The notes beneath the pieces are model-generated. The model did no database searches. It was not told where the DNA came from and saw only the letters and a program-made list of their open reading frames with translations. A stretch of 64,000 nucleotides of DNA from DTWD01 sp963662965. Lineage in GTDB: Bacteria; Acidobacteriota; Vicinamibacteria; Vicinamibacterales; UBA8438. How positions within the stretch are numbered: position 1 is the first letter of the stretch; every line of letters begins with the position of its first letter. Positions 52,324 through 60,845 of the stretch are shown in pieces. Where the stretch lies: NCBI GenBank assembly GCA_963662965.1, contig OY759970.1:4216001-4280000 (forward strand). The letters are read 5' to 3'. The position numbers and the translations under genes were made by a program.

Positions 52324-54546
52324 CTAATTCGCCAACGGATCCGGTCGGATCTGGAACCGGACGAGCTCGCTCGTCGTCCCTTTGCCACCTTCGAGGTGAA
52401 ATGTCGAGCCGGTGTTGAAACTAGACCATACGCCACGGCCCTTCCACCCAGCATTCGGGTCGTCGATCCGGCCGTCGAGGCCGCGACTATAGAAGCCAAG
52501 CGGATAGGGTACCCGCATGACGACCCACTCGCCGGTGTCCGGCATCAACGCGAGCAGGGCGTCCGAGGTCGTGCCTGTCGCGATCGGGACGTTCTCGCCG
52601 AGACCAAGCGCGTCGAATTGGTCGACCCAATTGTAATAGTGGTAATCAGCGTTCGCAGATGTCCCCTCTACACCCTTCAGCCTCGGACCTGGTGTCTGAT
52701 AGAGGGTCCAACCCTCCTCACAATGCTGGCCGGTTGCGGTCGGTCCGTTAAGAACAGCGCACTTGCTACGGTCGAAACTCGCCATGTGACCGCTGCCACC
52801 AAGCGCCGTCCACATGACGCCATTCCGATCGACGTCGATCCCGCGCGGACCGTAACCCCATGCGCTAGGATCGCCGGTCGGATCGTAGGGCGGTTCGTAA
52901 ACCTCTGACTTGCAGGTCTCCGGCGGATTATCCCCAATGTCGAGCCGGACGAGTTGCCCCGGCACCGGATACCGCCGTGAGATCCAGACTGAACCATCCG
53001 GGTGGGGTATGACGCCGTAGGCACGCTGGTACTTGTCAAGGCTGCCAATCCGGGTATCCAGCGCTGGATCGATCTCGACATCGCCTGCTTCCAGGCTGAA
53101 ATCGCCACTCATATTCGCCTCGTTCCACGGCTTGGTGATTACACCGTCACCGTTCGTGTCGATCACGGTCGGGCACCATCCTTGCGACGCCCGCTCATCT
53201 CCGGTCTCGTCGTAGAGGCGGGTGTTCAACCAACCAATCGCTTCGGTCGATCCACTTAGCCATAACGTGTCGTCGGCGTCGTCGGCGAATTGTAGATGAT
53301 GGGTGAAGTAGCACGTATCGACCAGAACGAACTTCTCGGTGTCGGGATCGTAGTACGACACCTGCCGAGACTCGCGTTGGTGCTGAATCGGATAGTACTT
53401 CGCGAACGGATTGTCAGAACCTTCGAGACACCAGGCGGGGACATCGTTCGGTCGGACGGCCTGAGTGATCCAGACACGTCCTTTGTCATCCATCATCGGA
53501 TTGTGTGCACTTCGACTCTGAAGGGGGGGGCGTGGCTCGTCGCCCCAATACAACGATGGGTTTGACGAGGAACCCTGATATGAGTTGGTGCGCTGTGGCC
53601 GCTCGATACGGGTGGTGAGATCGAACCGGACTGACTGGTGCGACTGAATGTCAGTGATGACCAGCCCCGCCCCGCCGACGCCGTAGATCGGCCCATTCGC
53701 ATTGAGCGTAGGGTTGCGCTTGTCGGTCGAGACCTCGTCGTGAACCATCCCGCGCGGGTGACCCCATCCCCACATGCTCAGCACGACGTTGCGTTCGACG
53801 CCCTGCGGCCGTGGTGGCACCGGTGGCAGCTCGCCGGTTCTGATCCGGTCCGTCCAGTCGGCGAAGAGGCCGAGTGCACGGGTGCGGCCGACGCGGTTGA
53901 GCTCAGCGACCATCGCAGGACCAGCGCCGCCGGCCCGGAGCCGGTGCTCCCAAGCGTTTTCCGTCGAGTCGAAGTCGGCGAGGTTGAGCATCGGCATCTC
54001 GCGCGTGGCCTGATTGCCAAGTTGGTGGCAGAGTTGGCAGCCGTCCTTCATGCGATCGATCCAATCGGCCTGGGTCTTCATCGCAAGGCCGATACCGTTA
54101 CCGCTTGGGCCAGTGCCAGGGAAGTCGCTCGCGGGTGGCACCTCAAGGAGGGAATACCAATAGTTGGCCGGATAGTAGTGGGCCGCTTCCTCGGGCGTGG
54201 CGGCAACCTTTGCAGCCAACGCAAGTTCGTCTCCAGGACGAGCAGACGTGCGGTCGGAGTCGACTAGGCCGTAGCCACGGACCCAGACCTCATACGCGGC
54301 CGCCGGAAGGTCGGGCACGAGAAAGCGCCCGTTATCGTCGGTGACGACGATCTTCCGGAACGTGGTGTCGAAGTCGGGCGTCTCCGCAATGACCCAGACA
54401 CCAGCCTCTGGACCAGTTGCGCTCGTTACGACACCAGTAATGTCGTCGTCTGCAGCGACGATGGCTGGTCCGCTCACCGCCGCGAGACCGAAAGCCAAAA
54501 GCGCTGACGTTACACACAGACTCATCGCACGAAGATTCTTGGTCAT
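52324..54546 (-). CDS. Secreted carboxypeptidase-regulatory/cytochrome-c/beta-propeller protein (paralogue)
   Basis: The 740-residue protein starts at ATG 54546 behind AGGAGAAAGG. Signal peptide (1-31), regulatory-like beta domain (ITGVVTSATGPEAGVWVIAE, YEVWVRGYGLVDSD), haem-c site C170-Q-L-C173-H174 and a lactonase-like propeller (GYGPRGIDVDRNGVMWTALG, GHMASFDRSKCAVLNGPTAT, LEGGKGTTSELVRFQIRPDP). It is clearly paralogous to the 715-residue protein at 9702 over the whole length. Probably periplasmic; electron transfer during oxidation of organic substrates is inferred. Confidence 0.88.
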   Translation of the reverse strand: MTKNLRAMSLCVTSALLAFGLAAVSGPAIVAADDDITGVVTSATGPEAGVWVIAETPDFDTTFRKIVVTDDNGRFLVPDLPAAAYEVWVRGYGLVDSDRTSARPGDELALAAKVAATPEEAAHYYPANYWYSLLEVPPASDFPGTGPSGNGIGLAMKTQADWIDRMKDGCQLCHQLGNQATREMPMLNLADFDSTENAWEHRLRAGGAGPAMVAELNRVGRTRALGLFADWTDRIRTGELPPVPPRPQGVERNVVLSMWGWGHPRGMVHDEVSTDKRNPTLNANGPIYGVGGAGLVITDIQSHQSVRFDLTTRIERPQRTNSYQGSSSNPSLYWGDEPRPPLQSRSAHNPMMDDKGRVWITQAVRPNDVPAWCLEGSDNPFAKYYPIQHQRESRQVSYYDPDTEKFVLVDTCYFTHHLQFADDADDTLWLSGSTEAIGWLNTRLYDETGDERASQGWCPTVIDTNGDGVITKPWNEANMSGDFSLEAGDVEIDPALDTRIGSLDKYQRAYGVIPHPDGSVWISRRYPVPGQLVRLDIGDNPPETCKSEVYEPPYDPTGDPSAWGYGPRGIDVDRNGVMWTALGGSGHMASFDRSKCAVLNGPTATGQHCEEGWTLYQTPGPRLKGVEGTSANADYHYYNWVDQFDALGLGENVPIATGTTSDALLALMPDTGEWVVMRVPYPLGFYSRGLDGRIDDPNAGWKGRGVWSSFNTGSTFHLEGGKGTTSELVRFQIRPDPLAN

Positions 54547-54622
54547 GGAGCCTTTCTCCTGCTCTTGACGCCTCGGCGCAAAACGGTTCCGTCCATTAGA
54601 CATCAGATCGGACGCTGCATTT

Positions 54623-55762
54623 CTACCGCGCACCACCGCCGCCCGTGGTGGTATCCAATGAGAACGGGTCAGGGCCGCGCCCTTCGGCAAACTCCTGCTC
54701 GCGAGCCCGCGCCCCGATGAACATCGCCGCCAACCCATAGTTCCCTTCGTGGCACCGCGGCTCATAGTAGATTCGATTTTGCTCATCGCTCTGACGTTTC
54801 AGTTCCTGCCGGACGGTCCACGGCGCCCCCCATACGGTCGGATCCTCGATCGTTGCCTCGTACGCGAGCGTCTCGGCGTCGACGCGTGTGTATCGTTCGG
54901 TGAGCGTGAGGTTCGTTCCTGAGCCACGAAACGGGAATTTGGGGGAGAAGTTTGTCGTCTCGATGACCAGGGCGTCGCCCTCCCATTGTCCTCGTGAGTC
55001 GCCGTGGCGGAGACGGATCTGGCTCGGCGGATGGCTCCCGCTCAGGTAGATGATGCGCTGGAACCCCTGGCCCTGCCCGGTGTCGTACCCCATCGCGATC
55101 GAATCCTCGCCCTGCACGATGCGACGGAACCCGTTGAAATCTGGGGTGGCGCCAAGCATGCACCGATCGCCCAAACTCTGATCCTCGGGGCCGTCGTGGC
55201 GGTTCATGCGCAACGTGTTGTAGAAGGGGGGGACATCAAACCGGCGCGGCGATGGTGGCCCGTATTCCCCGCCCTCGCAGCCGGGTGCGTCTTGCTCGCA
55301 GGTCGGAGTGTTCCTCATGAGCATCACACGCCACTCGCGCCGGGTCGCGTCCTCCCGCGTAGCCTCTGGTGTCAGGGTGGGAATCCTCCCGTTCGGCGGA
55401 TCGACGACGAGCGACGTGCGTGGGCCCGCCGGCTTCACCGAGGTATAGACGGCGTTGTATGCCCCAGACACGTCTTGCGGACTCCCGCGGGGGCCGCGCA
55501 CGTCACGCCCTGCGTTTCCCATGCGGGCCTGATCCTGTGCGGCCCGCTCCTCGGGGGTCGCAAACTCTCGAGCGCCAAACGCTGGCGCCCGTTCAAACGG
55601 TGTGGCGTAGACGTCGAGCCAGATGCCCTCCAGGTTCGGGTGTCCCCACGCGTCCGTGTCTTCGGCTTGGCCACCGATCGGGACCGCGGTGAGCTGGAGC
55701 ACCATCACGATGGTGGCGAGCACCGTGACCACACCGAGCGACTCGAACAGTCGTCCCCTCAT
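54623..55762 (-). CDS. Secreted protein, paralogue of its divergent neighbour
   Basis: The 379-residue protein starts at ATG 55762 behind AGGAGGGTGGG, with a signal or anchor helix (VVTVLATIVMVLQLTAV). Conserved motifs are AWGHPNLEGIWLDVYATPFE, PRTSLVVDPPNGRIPTLTPE, LGDRCMLGATPDF, RGQWEGDALVIETTNFSPK and NRIYYEPRCHEGNYGLAAMF. The same blocks in the same order occur in the divergent gene at 55888. The family is common in Acidobacteria and uncharacterised; CHEGNY suggests a conserved Cys/His site. Confidence 0.8.
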   Translation of the reverse strand: MRGRLFESLGVVTVLATIVMVLQLTAVPIGGQAEDTDAWGHPNLEGIWLDVYATPFERAPAFGAREFATPEERAAQDQARMGNAGRDVRGPRGSPQDVSGAYNAVYTSVKPAGPRTSLVVDPPNGRIPTLTPEATREDATRREWRVMLMRNTPTCEQDAPGCEGGEYGPPSPRRFDVPPFYNTLRMNRHDGPEDQSLGDRCMLGATPDFNGFRRIVQGEDSIAMGYDTGQGQGFQRIIYLSGSHPPSQIRLRHGDSRGQWEGDALVIETTNFSPKFPFRGSGTNLTLTERYTRVDAETLAYEATIEDPTVWGAPWTVRQELKRQSDEQNRIYYEPRCHEGNYGLAAMFIGARAREQEFAEGRGPDPFSLDTTTGGGGAR

Positions 55763-55887
55763 GTCCCACCCTCCTAAGCTTAGAACCAGGCGATTCGGCC
55801 CCATGCTACTGCTCGGTTCATCGGTAAACAACAGCAGCCATGCTATCGTAGCGAGGACTAACGAATATCGACGTGGGAGGTCTTGTG

Positions 55888-56868
55888 ATGACAGGTGGAC
55901 GCTCGACAATGAGCCCGTTGTGCTTGGCGTTTGTCGTGTTGGTGGCGTTGCCAGGCGTGTCGATGGCGCAGGATGTTCCCGAGACCCCGTGGGGGACGCC
56001 GGACCTGCAAGGGGTCTGGGATTTTCGGACCATTACGCCGCTCCAGCGTCCCGAAGACCTCGGCGATAAGGCGTTCTTGACCGAGGAGGAGGCGGCCAAC
56101 CTCGAGCAGGAAGCGGTCGACCGCGACCTCGAGTTGTGGGACCGCGACGCTCGGCGGACGGAAGCCGGTGGGAACGTCGGCGGCTACAACAACTTCTGGA
56201 TGGACCGCGGCACGAACATCGTCGGCGATCGGCGCACGTCGCTGATCGTCGATCCGCCGAACGGGCGGTTTCCGGAAGTGACGGAGGCCGGCAAGGAGCG
56301 GAGGGCGGCCGGCCGCGGGTCGTTCAGCGACAGTCTCGCCACGTCATACACCGACCTGAGCAACGCCGATCGTTGCATCATGGGCTTCAATGCCGGACCG
56401 CCGATCATCCCGGGCGGCTACAACCAGAACGTGCAGCTCTTTCAGACCCCGGACCACCTCGTGCTGCTGACCGAGATGGTGCATACCGTGCGTGTCGTGC
56501 CGCTCGACGGACGTCCCGCGCTCGACGACAGCCTCAGCCAGTGGTCCGGCGACTCGCGAGGGCACTGGGAAGGCGAGACGCTGGTCGTGGAGACGGCCAA
56601 TTTCGATACGAAGCGGAGCTGGCGGGGATCGAGCACCGGGATGCGGTTGGTGGAACGGTTTACCCGGTTGGATGCGGACATCCTCGAGTACGAGTACACC
56701 GTCACTGATGCGGATACCTGGACGACGCCGTGGACGGTGAATCTCCCGATGCGGCGGAACGAACTCCCGTTGTTCGAGTACGCCTGTCACGAGGGGAACT
56801 ACTCGATGGAAGCGATGCTCGGCGGTGCGCGGGCCGAGGAGCGTAAGGCAGCCGGGGGCGGCCAGTAG
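55888..56868 (+). CDS. Secreted protein, paralogue of its divergent neighbour
   Basis: The 326-residue protein starts at ATG 55888 behind GGGAGGT. Signal peptide to VSMAQ, then ETPWGTPDLQGVWDFRTITP, RTSLIVDPPNGRFPEVTEAG, NADRCIMGFNAGPPIIPGGY, RGHWEGETLVVETANFDTKR and FEYACHEGNYSMEAMLGGAR. The 125-base spacer to the paralogue at 55762 must hold both promoters. A tandem inversion-duplication followed by divergence would explain the arrangement. Function unknown. Confidence 0.82.
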   Translation: MTGGRSTMSPLCLAFVVLVALPGVSMAQDVPETPWGTPDLQGVWDFRTITPLQRPEDLGDKAFLTEEEAANLEQEAVDRDLELWDRDARRTEAGGNVGGYNNFWMDRGTNIVGDRRTSLIVDPPNGRFPEVTEAGKERRAAGRGSFSDSLATSYTDLSNADRCIMGFNAGPPIIPGGYNQNVQLFQTPDHLVLLTEMVHTVRVVPLDGRPALDDSLSQWSGDSRGHWEGETLVVETANFDTKRSWRGSSTGMRLVERFTRLDADILEYEYTVTDADTWTTPWTVNLPMRRNELPLFEYACHEGNYSMEAMLGGARAEERKAAGGGQ

Positions 56869-56893
56869 GCGTCCCGAATGGTCCCTACTAATC

Positions 56894-57045
56894 CCAGAAC
56901 TCATTTGGGTTGGCGGCGTCTGGCGCCGGACTGGGCGGCGAGGGCCAGGCGCGACGAGGGAGTGTGGTGGGCCCACAGGACTGAGGAGCAACGCCGCCCT
57001 CGTCGTTCAGCACAAGCCAGCGGCGTCAATCCAAGTGAGTTCTGG
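56894..57045 (+). repeat. Structured dispersed repeat 1, copy B, inside an inverted-repeat (MITE-like) unit
   Basis: Ends CCAGAACTCATTTGGGTTGG (56894) and, reversed, CCAGAACTCACTTGGATTGA (57045) form terminal inverted repeats around 150 bases with no coding frame. The core (56939-57001) has outer stem GAGGGC/GCCCTC, constant GGCGCGACGAGGGAG, hairpin TGTGG/CCACA and constant GAGGAGCAACGCCGCC. Compared with copies A and C the stems change in a compensated way while the constant parts stay. Confidence 0.65.
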
Positions 57046-57103
57046 AATTAGGACCTCACTCCCCATCCGGTAAGCCGTACGCCGTGCCGTGGGGTGGCAC
57101 GAG

Positions 57104-58279
57104 ATGATTCAGCGTGATCGTGTCGGAGCGACGGCGTTCGCCGGCATCGCCCTGCTGGTCTCGACCTGTGCGCCGGCTTCTGGACAGGTGTCGCATCGAT
57201 TCGTGACTCACACGATTGCCACGGGGCTGACGGGCGGCTACCAGCCGGTGGTGGTGGATCTGAACCGTGACGAGCGGCCGGACGTGATCGGATTATCGGT
57301 CCAGCTCGACGAGTTGGCCTGGTATGAAAACCCGGGGTGGGAGAAGCATGTCCTCACGACCGGTCTGAACCGAGCCATCAATCTAGCCGCCCACGATCTC
57401 GACGATGACGGGATTCCCGAGCTGGTGGTCGCCCATGAATTCGGCACGTCGCACGGCAGCAGTCTGGGCGTCCTGTCTCTGCTGACTCATCAAGGCGACC
57501 CGACCCGGTCCTGGCACGTACGTGAGATTGACCGCACCCCGACGGTGCACCGGGTACGGTGGGCCGATATCGATGGAACCGGTCGAAAGGTGTTGGTGAA
57601 CGCACCGCTGGTCGGCGCCGCGGCTTTAGCGCCGGAGTATCGTGACGCCGTCCCCATCTTCTGGTATCGACCGGAGGACTGGTCTCGGCACATCGTGACG
57701 GAGCACGAGCAGGGGGTGGTGCACGGACTTCTGGTGAAACCGTGGCAGGACCCCGATCGTGACGCCATTTTCAGCGCGGGCTTCGCCGGCGTGCATGTCC
57801 ATCGGTTTATCGACGGCGAGTGGATCCGAAGCCGCATCACCGGTGGCGATCCGGCACCTTGGCCCCGGAGTGGCTCGAGTGAGGTCGAGATCGGGCGTCT
57901 GGGGGATCGGGCCTTCGTCACGACGATTGAACCGTGGCATGGGGATCAGGTCGTCGTCTACCGCGAGGACGGTGGTGGGTCGTGGACGCGGCAGGTGGTC
58001 GACACGGTTGCCAGCGGCCATACGATCGTGACCGCGGACTTCAATCGCGACGGGCGTGACGAAATCGTGACTAGTGATAGAGGTGACACGCGCAGTCTGT
58101 ATTTATACGCGGCGACAAGTCCCGACGGTGCCGAGTGGTCACGCCAGGTGATCGATGACGGCGATATGTCGGCGTCGGGTTGCGCGGTCGCGGACCTCGA
58201 TGTCGACTCGCGTCCCGATCTCGTCTGCATCGGCGGCGGAACGTCCAATTTGAAGTGGTACGAGAACGTCTCGCCATGA
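57104..58279 (+). CDS. Secreted FG-GAP/VCBS-repeat protein
   Basis: The 391-residue protein starts at ATG 57104 (GTG 57089 possible), with a signal peptide to PASGQ. FG-GAP-like blades have calcium-loop motifs: VVVDLNRDERPDVIGLSVQL, AAHDLDDDGIPELVVAHEFG, VTADFNRDGRDEIVTSDRGD and AVADLDVDSRPDLVCIGGGT. It is integrin-like in fold, probably periplasmic or extracellular, and may bind carbohydrates or serve adhesion. Its stop overlaps the start of the VOC gene (ATGA), so the two are translationally coupled. Confidence 0.88.
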   Translation: MIQRDRVGATAFAGIALLVSTCAPASGQVSHRFVTHTIATGLTGGYQPVVVDLNRDERPDVIGLSVQLDELAWYENPGWEKHVLTTGLNRAINLAAHDLDDDGIPELVVAHEFGTSHGSSLGVLSLLTHQGDPTRSWHVREIDRTPTVHRVRWADIDGTGRKVLVNAPLVGAAALAPEYRDAVPIFWYRPEDWSRHIVTEHEQGVVHGLLVKPWQDPDRDAIFSAGFAGVHVHRFIDGEWIRSRITGGDPAPWPRSGSSEVEIGRLGDRAFVTTIEPWHGDQVVVYREDGGGSWTRQVVDTVASGHTIVTADFNRDGRDEIVTSDRGDTRSLYLYAATSPDGAEWSRQVIDDGDMSASGCAVADLDVDSRPDLVCIGGGTSNLKWYENVSP

Positions 58280-59130
58280 GCGACGGCCGCGTCTCGACGC
58301 TGGCGCTCTTGCTCGCGCTCGCGACGCTGCCGGCGGCGGCACAACTGTCACCGCCGAACGCGTCCGGCGTCGCCATGGGGCACCTGCACTACCACGTGCG
58401 CGATGTCGAGGCCAACGAACGGTTCTGGGTGGCGCTCGGGGGCGAGGCCACCCGCCTCGGCGAGACCACCGTGGTGAAGTTCCCCGACGTCCTGGTGTTT
58501 CTCAGCGAAGGCGAATCGTCTGGCGGCACCGAGGGGTCGGTCGTGAATCACATGGCCTTCAGGGTCCAGTCGCTGGACACCATCGAGGCGGCGGGGTTCG
58601 AGTTCGAGCGTTCGGAGTCGTCTCCGGGGATCACGAATGTGTTCTCTCCGGAAGGGGAGCGGATCGAGCTGTTCGACGACACGGCGACGAATCTGACGTT
58701 CACGCTCGACGACGGGTCTGCGGACCCGGTGGCGCAGCGGCACAACGAGCCGCTCGGCGTGCCGATCCGCTCGCATCATCTCCATCTGTATCTGAGGGAG
58801 AACGGCGTGGAGGAGGCCCAGCACTGGTACGCGACGATGTTCGGCGGCATTCCGGGCATGCGCTGGCGTTACGACGCGGTCGACCTGCCGGGTATCAACT
58901 TCAACTTTTCCCACAACCCGGACGCGGGAGGGGCGCCCACCAAAGGGCGCATGCTCGATCACATCGGCTTCGAGGTGACGCAGCTCGAAGCGTTCTACCG
59001 GGAGCTCGAGGCCAAGGGCGTGGTGTTCGATGTCCCTTATGGCCGGAGCCCGTTGGGATTTGCGCGCGCGTTCCTGACCGATCCCTGGGGAACGTCCATC
59101 GAGCGGACGGAAGGTCTGAACGGGTTGTAG
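58276..59130 (+). CDS. Secreted VOC-family protein
   Basis: The 284-residue protein starts at ATG 58276 inside the previous stop. Signal peptide to PAAAQ, then two vicinal-oxygen-chelate modules: MGHLHYHVRDVEANERFWVA through VNHMAFRVQSLDTIEAAG and IRSHHLHLYLRENGVEEAQH through LDHIGFEVTQLEAFYRELEA. Candidate metal ligands are the His in HYHV, HHLHLY and DHIGF and the terminal Glu in WGTSIERTEG. The family includes glyoxalases and ring-cleavage dioxygenases; the substrate is unknown. Confidence 0.9.
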   Translation: MSDGRVSTLALLLALATLPAAAQLSPPNASGVAMGHLHYHVRDVEANERFWVALGGEATRLGETTVVKFPDVLVFLSEGESSGGTEGSVVNHMAFRVQSLDTIEAAGFEFERSESSPGITNVFSPEGERIELFDDTATNLTFTLDDGSADPVAQRHNEPLGVPIRSHHLHLYLRENGVEEAQHWYATMFGGIPGMRWRYDAVDLPGINFNFSHNPDAGGAPTKGRMLDHIGFEVTQLEAFYRELEAKGVVFDVPYGRSPLGFARAFLTDPWGTSIERTEGLNGL

Positions 59131-59153
59131 GGACCGGCCGTAAGGAGCCATCC

Positions 59154-60845
59154 ATCCAGGTCTTTGGCAAGACGCACGGCCTCAAGGCCCGTCAGGTTCG
59201 CCAGCTTGAGCGCCTCTTCCGGCGCCGCGTTCCCGCCGACCGGCTGCTCACGCAGGAGCTCGCGCGGCAGCTGACCGAGATCAGCCGTGAGATCCGGCGC
59301 CAGGTCGGCGTGCTGGTCGATCGCCGTGGCGACGTCCAGCACGTGATGGTGGGCGATGCCCACTCGATCCAGCTCCCCGACTGGGGTCGCCTGCGCGCCG
59401 GTCGTGGCCGCCTGCGCGGGCTGCGCTGCCTCCACACGCACCTCGGCCGCGAAGGTCTCACGCGCGACGACAAGACCGACCTGCTCCTGCTCCGGCTCGA
59501 CGCCATGGTGACGATCGGGGTCGGCGAGGACGGGCTCCCGACGCTGGCCCAGACGGCCGCGCTCAGGCCCGCCGCCCGCAATGACACTGACACCGACGAG
59601 GGGGTCGAGACGCTCGACCCCCTGCCCCCCGCGCAGATCGAGTTTGACTTTCAGGCGTGGGTCCGCGACCTCGAGGTGGAGCTGTCGCGAACGGTCGGCA
59701 CGCAGGCGGTCGGCGATCGCGAGCGCGCGATCCTCGTATCGGTCACGGCGGGTCGCGGTTCCGACGACCTAGAGACCCACGTCAGCGAGCTGCGCGAGCT
59801 GGCGCGCTCGGCCGGCGTCGAGATCGTCGACGTCGTCACGCAGCACCGCCCGCGCGTCGATCCGAAAACGGTGCTGGGCTCCGGCAAGCTGCAAGATCTC
59901 ATGGTCCGCGCCTTCCAGAGCGACATCGATCTCGTCATCGTCGACCAGGACCTGACGCCGACGCAGGCGCGTAACCTGGCCGCGCGTATGGAGCTGCGGG
60001 TCATCGATCGCACGCAGCTCATCCTCGACATCTTCGCGCAGCACGCGACCACCCGCGACGGGAAGCTCCAGGTCGAGTTGGCGCAGCTCCAGTACCGGCT
60101 GCCGCGCCTTGCGCAACGAGCTGACGTTTCACTGTCCCGGCTCGCCGGTGGCATCGGCGGTCGAGGGCCGGGGGAGGCCAAGCTCGAGGTTGATCGGCGT
60201 CGCACGCGCGACCGCGTGACCCGGCTCGAGCACGAGCTCAGGAAGCTTGGCGCCCAACGGGAGAACCGGCGCCGCCGGCGCCGCCGGCGCGATGTTCCGG
60301 TGCTGTCGATCGTCGGCTACACCAACGCGGGCAAGAGCACGTTGTTGGGGGCGCTGACGAAGACCGACGTGCACGTCGCCGACACGATGTTCGCCACACT
60401 CGACCCGGTCTCGCGCCGCCTGCGCTTCCCGCGTGAGCGCGAGGTCATCATCACCGACACGGTCGGGTTCATCCGAGACCTGCCGCCCGACCTGGTGTCG
60501 GCGTTCCGCGCCACCCTCGAGGAGCTGGCCGACGTGTCGCTGCTCCTGCACGTCGTCGACGCGTCCCAGCCGGACTGCGAGCGTCGCGTCGAGGCGGTGC
60601 GCGTCGTCCTGAGGGGGATCGGCATGCAGGCGCCCGAGCTCCTGGTCTTCAATCAGATCGACAAGCTGGAGCGTGGACAGGGCGAGGCGTTGGCACGCCT
60701 CAGCGGCGGGGTTGCGGTCTCCGCACTCGAACGGACCGGCCTGGAAACGCTACTCGAACGGGCGGATCGAATCCTCTGGGCTCGAACCGGGAAGGTTGCG
60801 GACGGCCGTGACGGTTCGTCCGCTACCGATAGTCGACGCCGGTGA
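59154..60845 (+). CDS. hflX: GTPase HflX, apparent ATC start
   Basis: HflX is a ribosome-splitting GTPase. The conserved N-terminus VFGKTHGLKARQVRQLERLF and RRRVPADRLLTQELARQLTE lies in frame from 59160, with no ATG, GTG or TTG before it. An ATC at 59154 is preceded by AAGGAG at the ideal 6-base distance, so ATC is the likely start; GTG 59310 would remove 52 conserved residues. Further motifs are the HflX domain (DPKTVLGSGKLQDLMVRAFQ, GRGPGEAKLEVDRRR), G1 GYTNAGKST, G3 DTVGFIRDLPPDLV and G4 NQID (usually NKID). Its 3' end overlaps the convergent sulfatase gene by 23 bases. Confidence 0.9.
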   Translation: MQVFGKTHGLKARQVRQLERLFRRRVPADRLLTQELARQLTEISREIRRQVGVLVDRRGDVQHVMVGDAHSIQLPDWGRLRAGRGRLRGLRCLHTHLGREGLTRDDKTDLLLLRLDAMVTIGVGEDGLPTLAQTAALRPAARNDTDTDEGVETLDPLPPAQIEFDFQAWVRDLEVELSRTVGTQAVGDRERAILVSVTAGRGSDDLETHVSELRELARSAGVEIVDVVTQHRPRVDPKTVLGSGKLQDLMVRAFQSDIDLVIVDQDLTPTQARNLAARMELRVIDRTQLILDIFAQHATTRDGKLQVELAQLQYRLPRLAQRADVSLSRLAGGIGGRGPGEAKLEVDRRRTRDRVTRLEHELRKLGAQRENRRRRRRRRDVPVLSIVGYTNAGKSTLLGALTKTDVHVADTMFATLDPVSRRLRFPREREVIITDTVGFIRDLPPDLVSAFRATLEELADVSLLLHVVDASQPDCERRVEAVRVVLRGIGMQAPELLVFNQIDKLERGQGEALARLSGGVAVSALERTGLETLLERADRILWARTGKVADGRDGSSATDSRRR

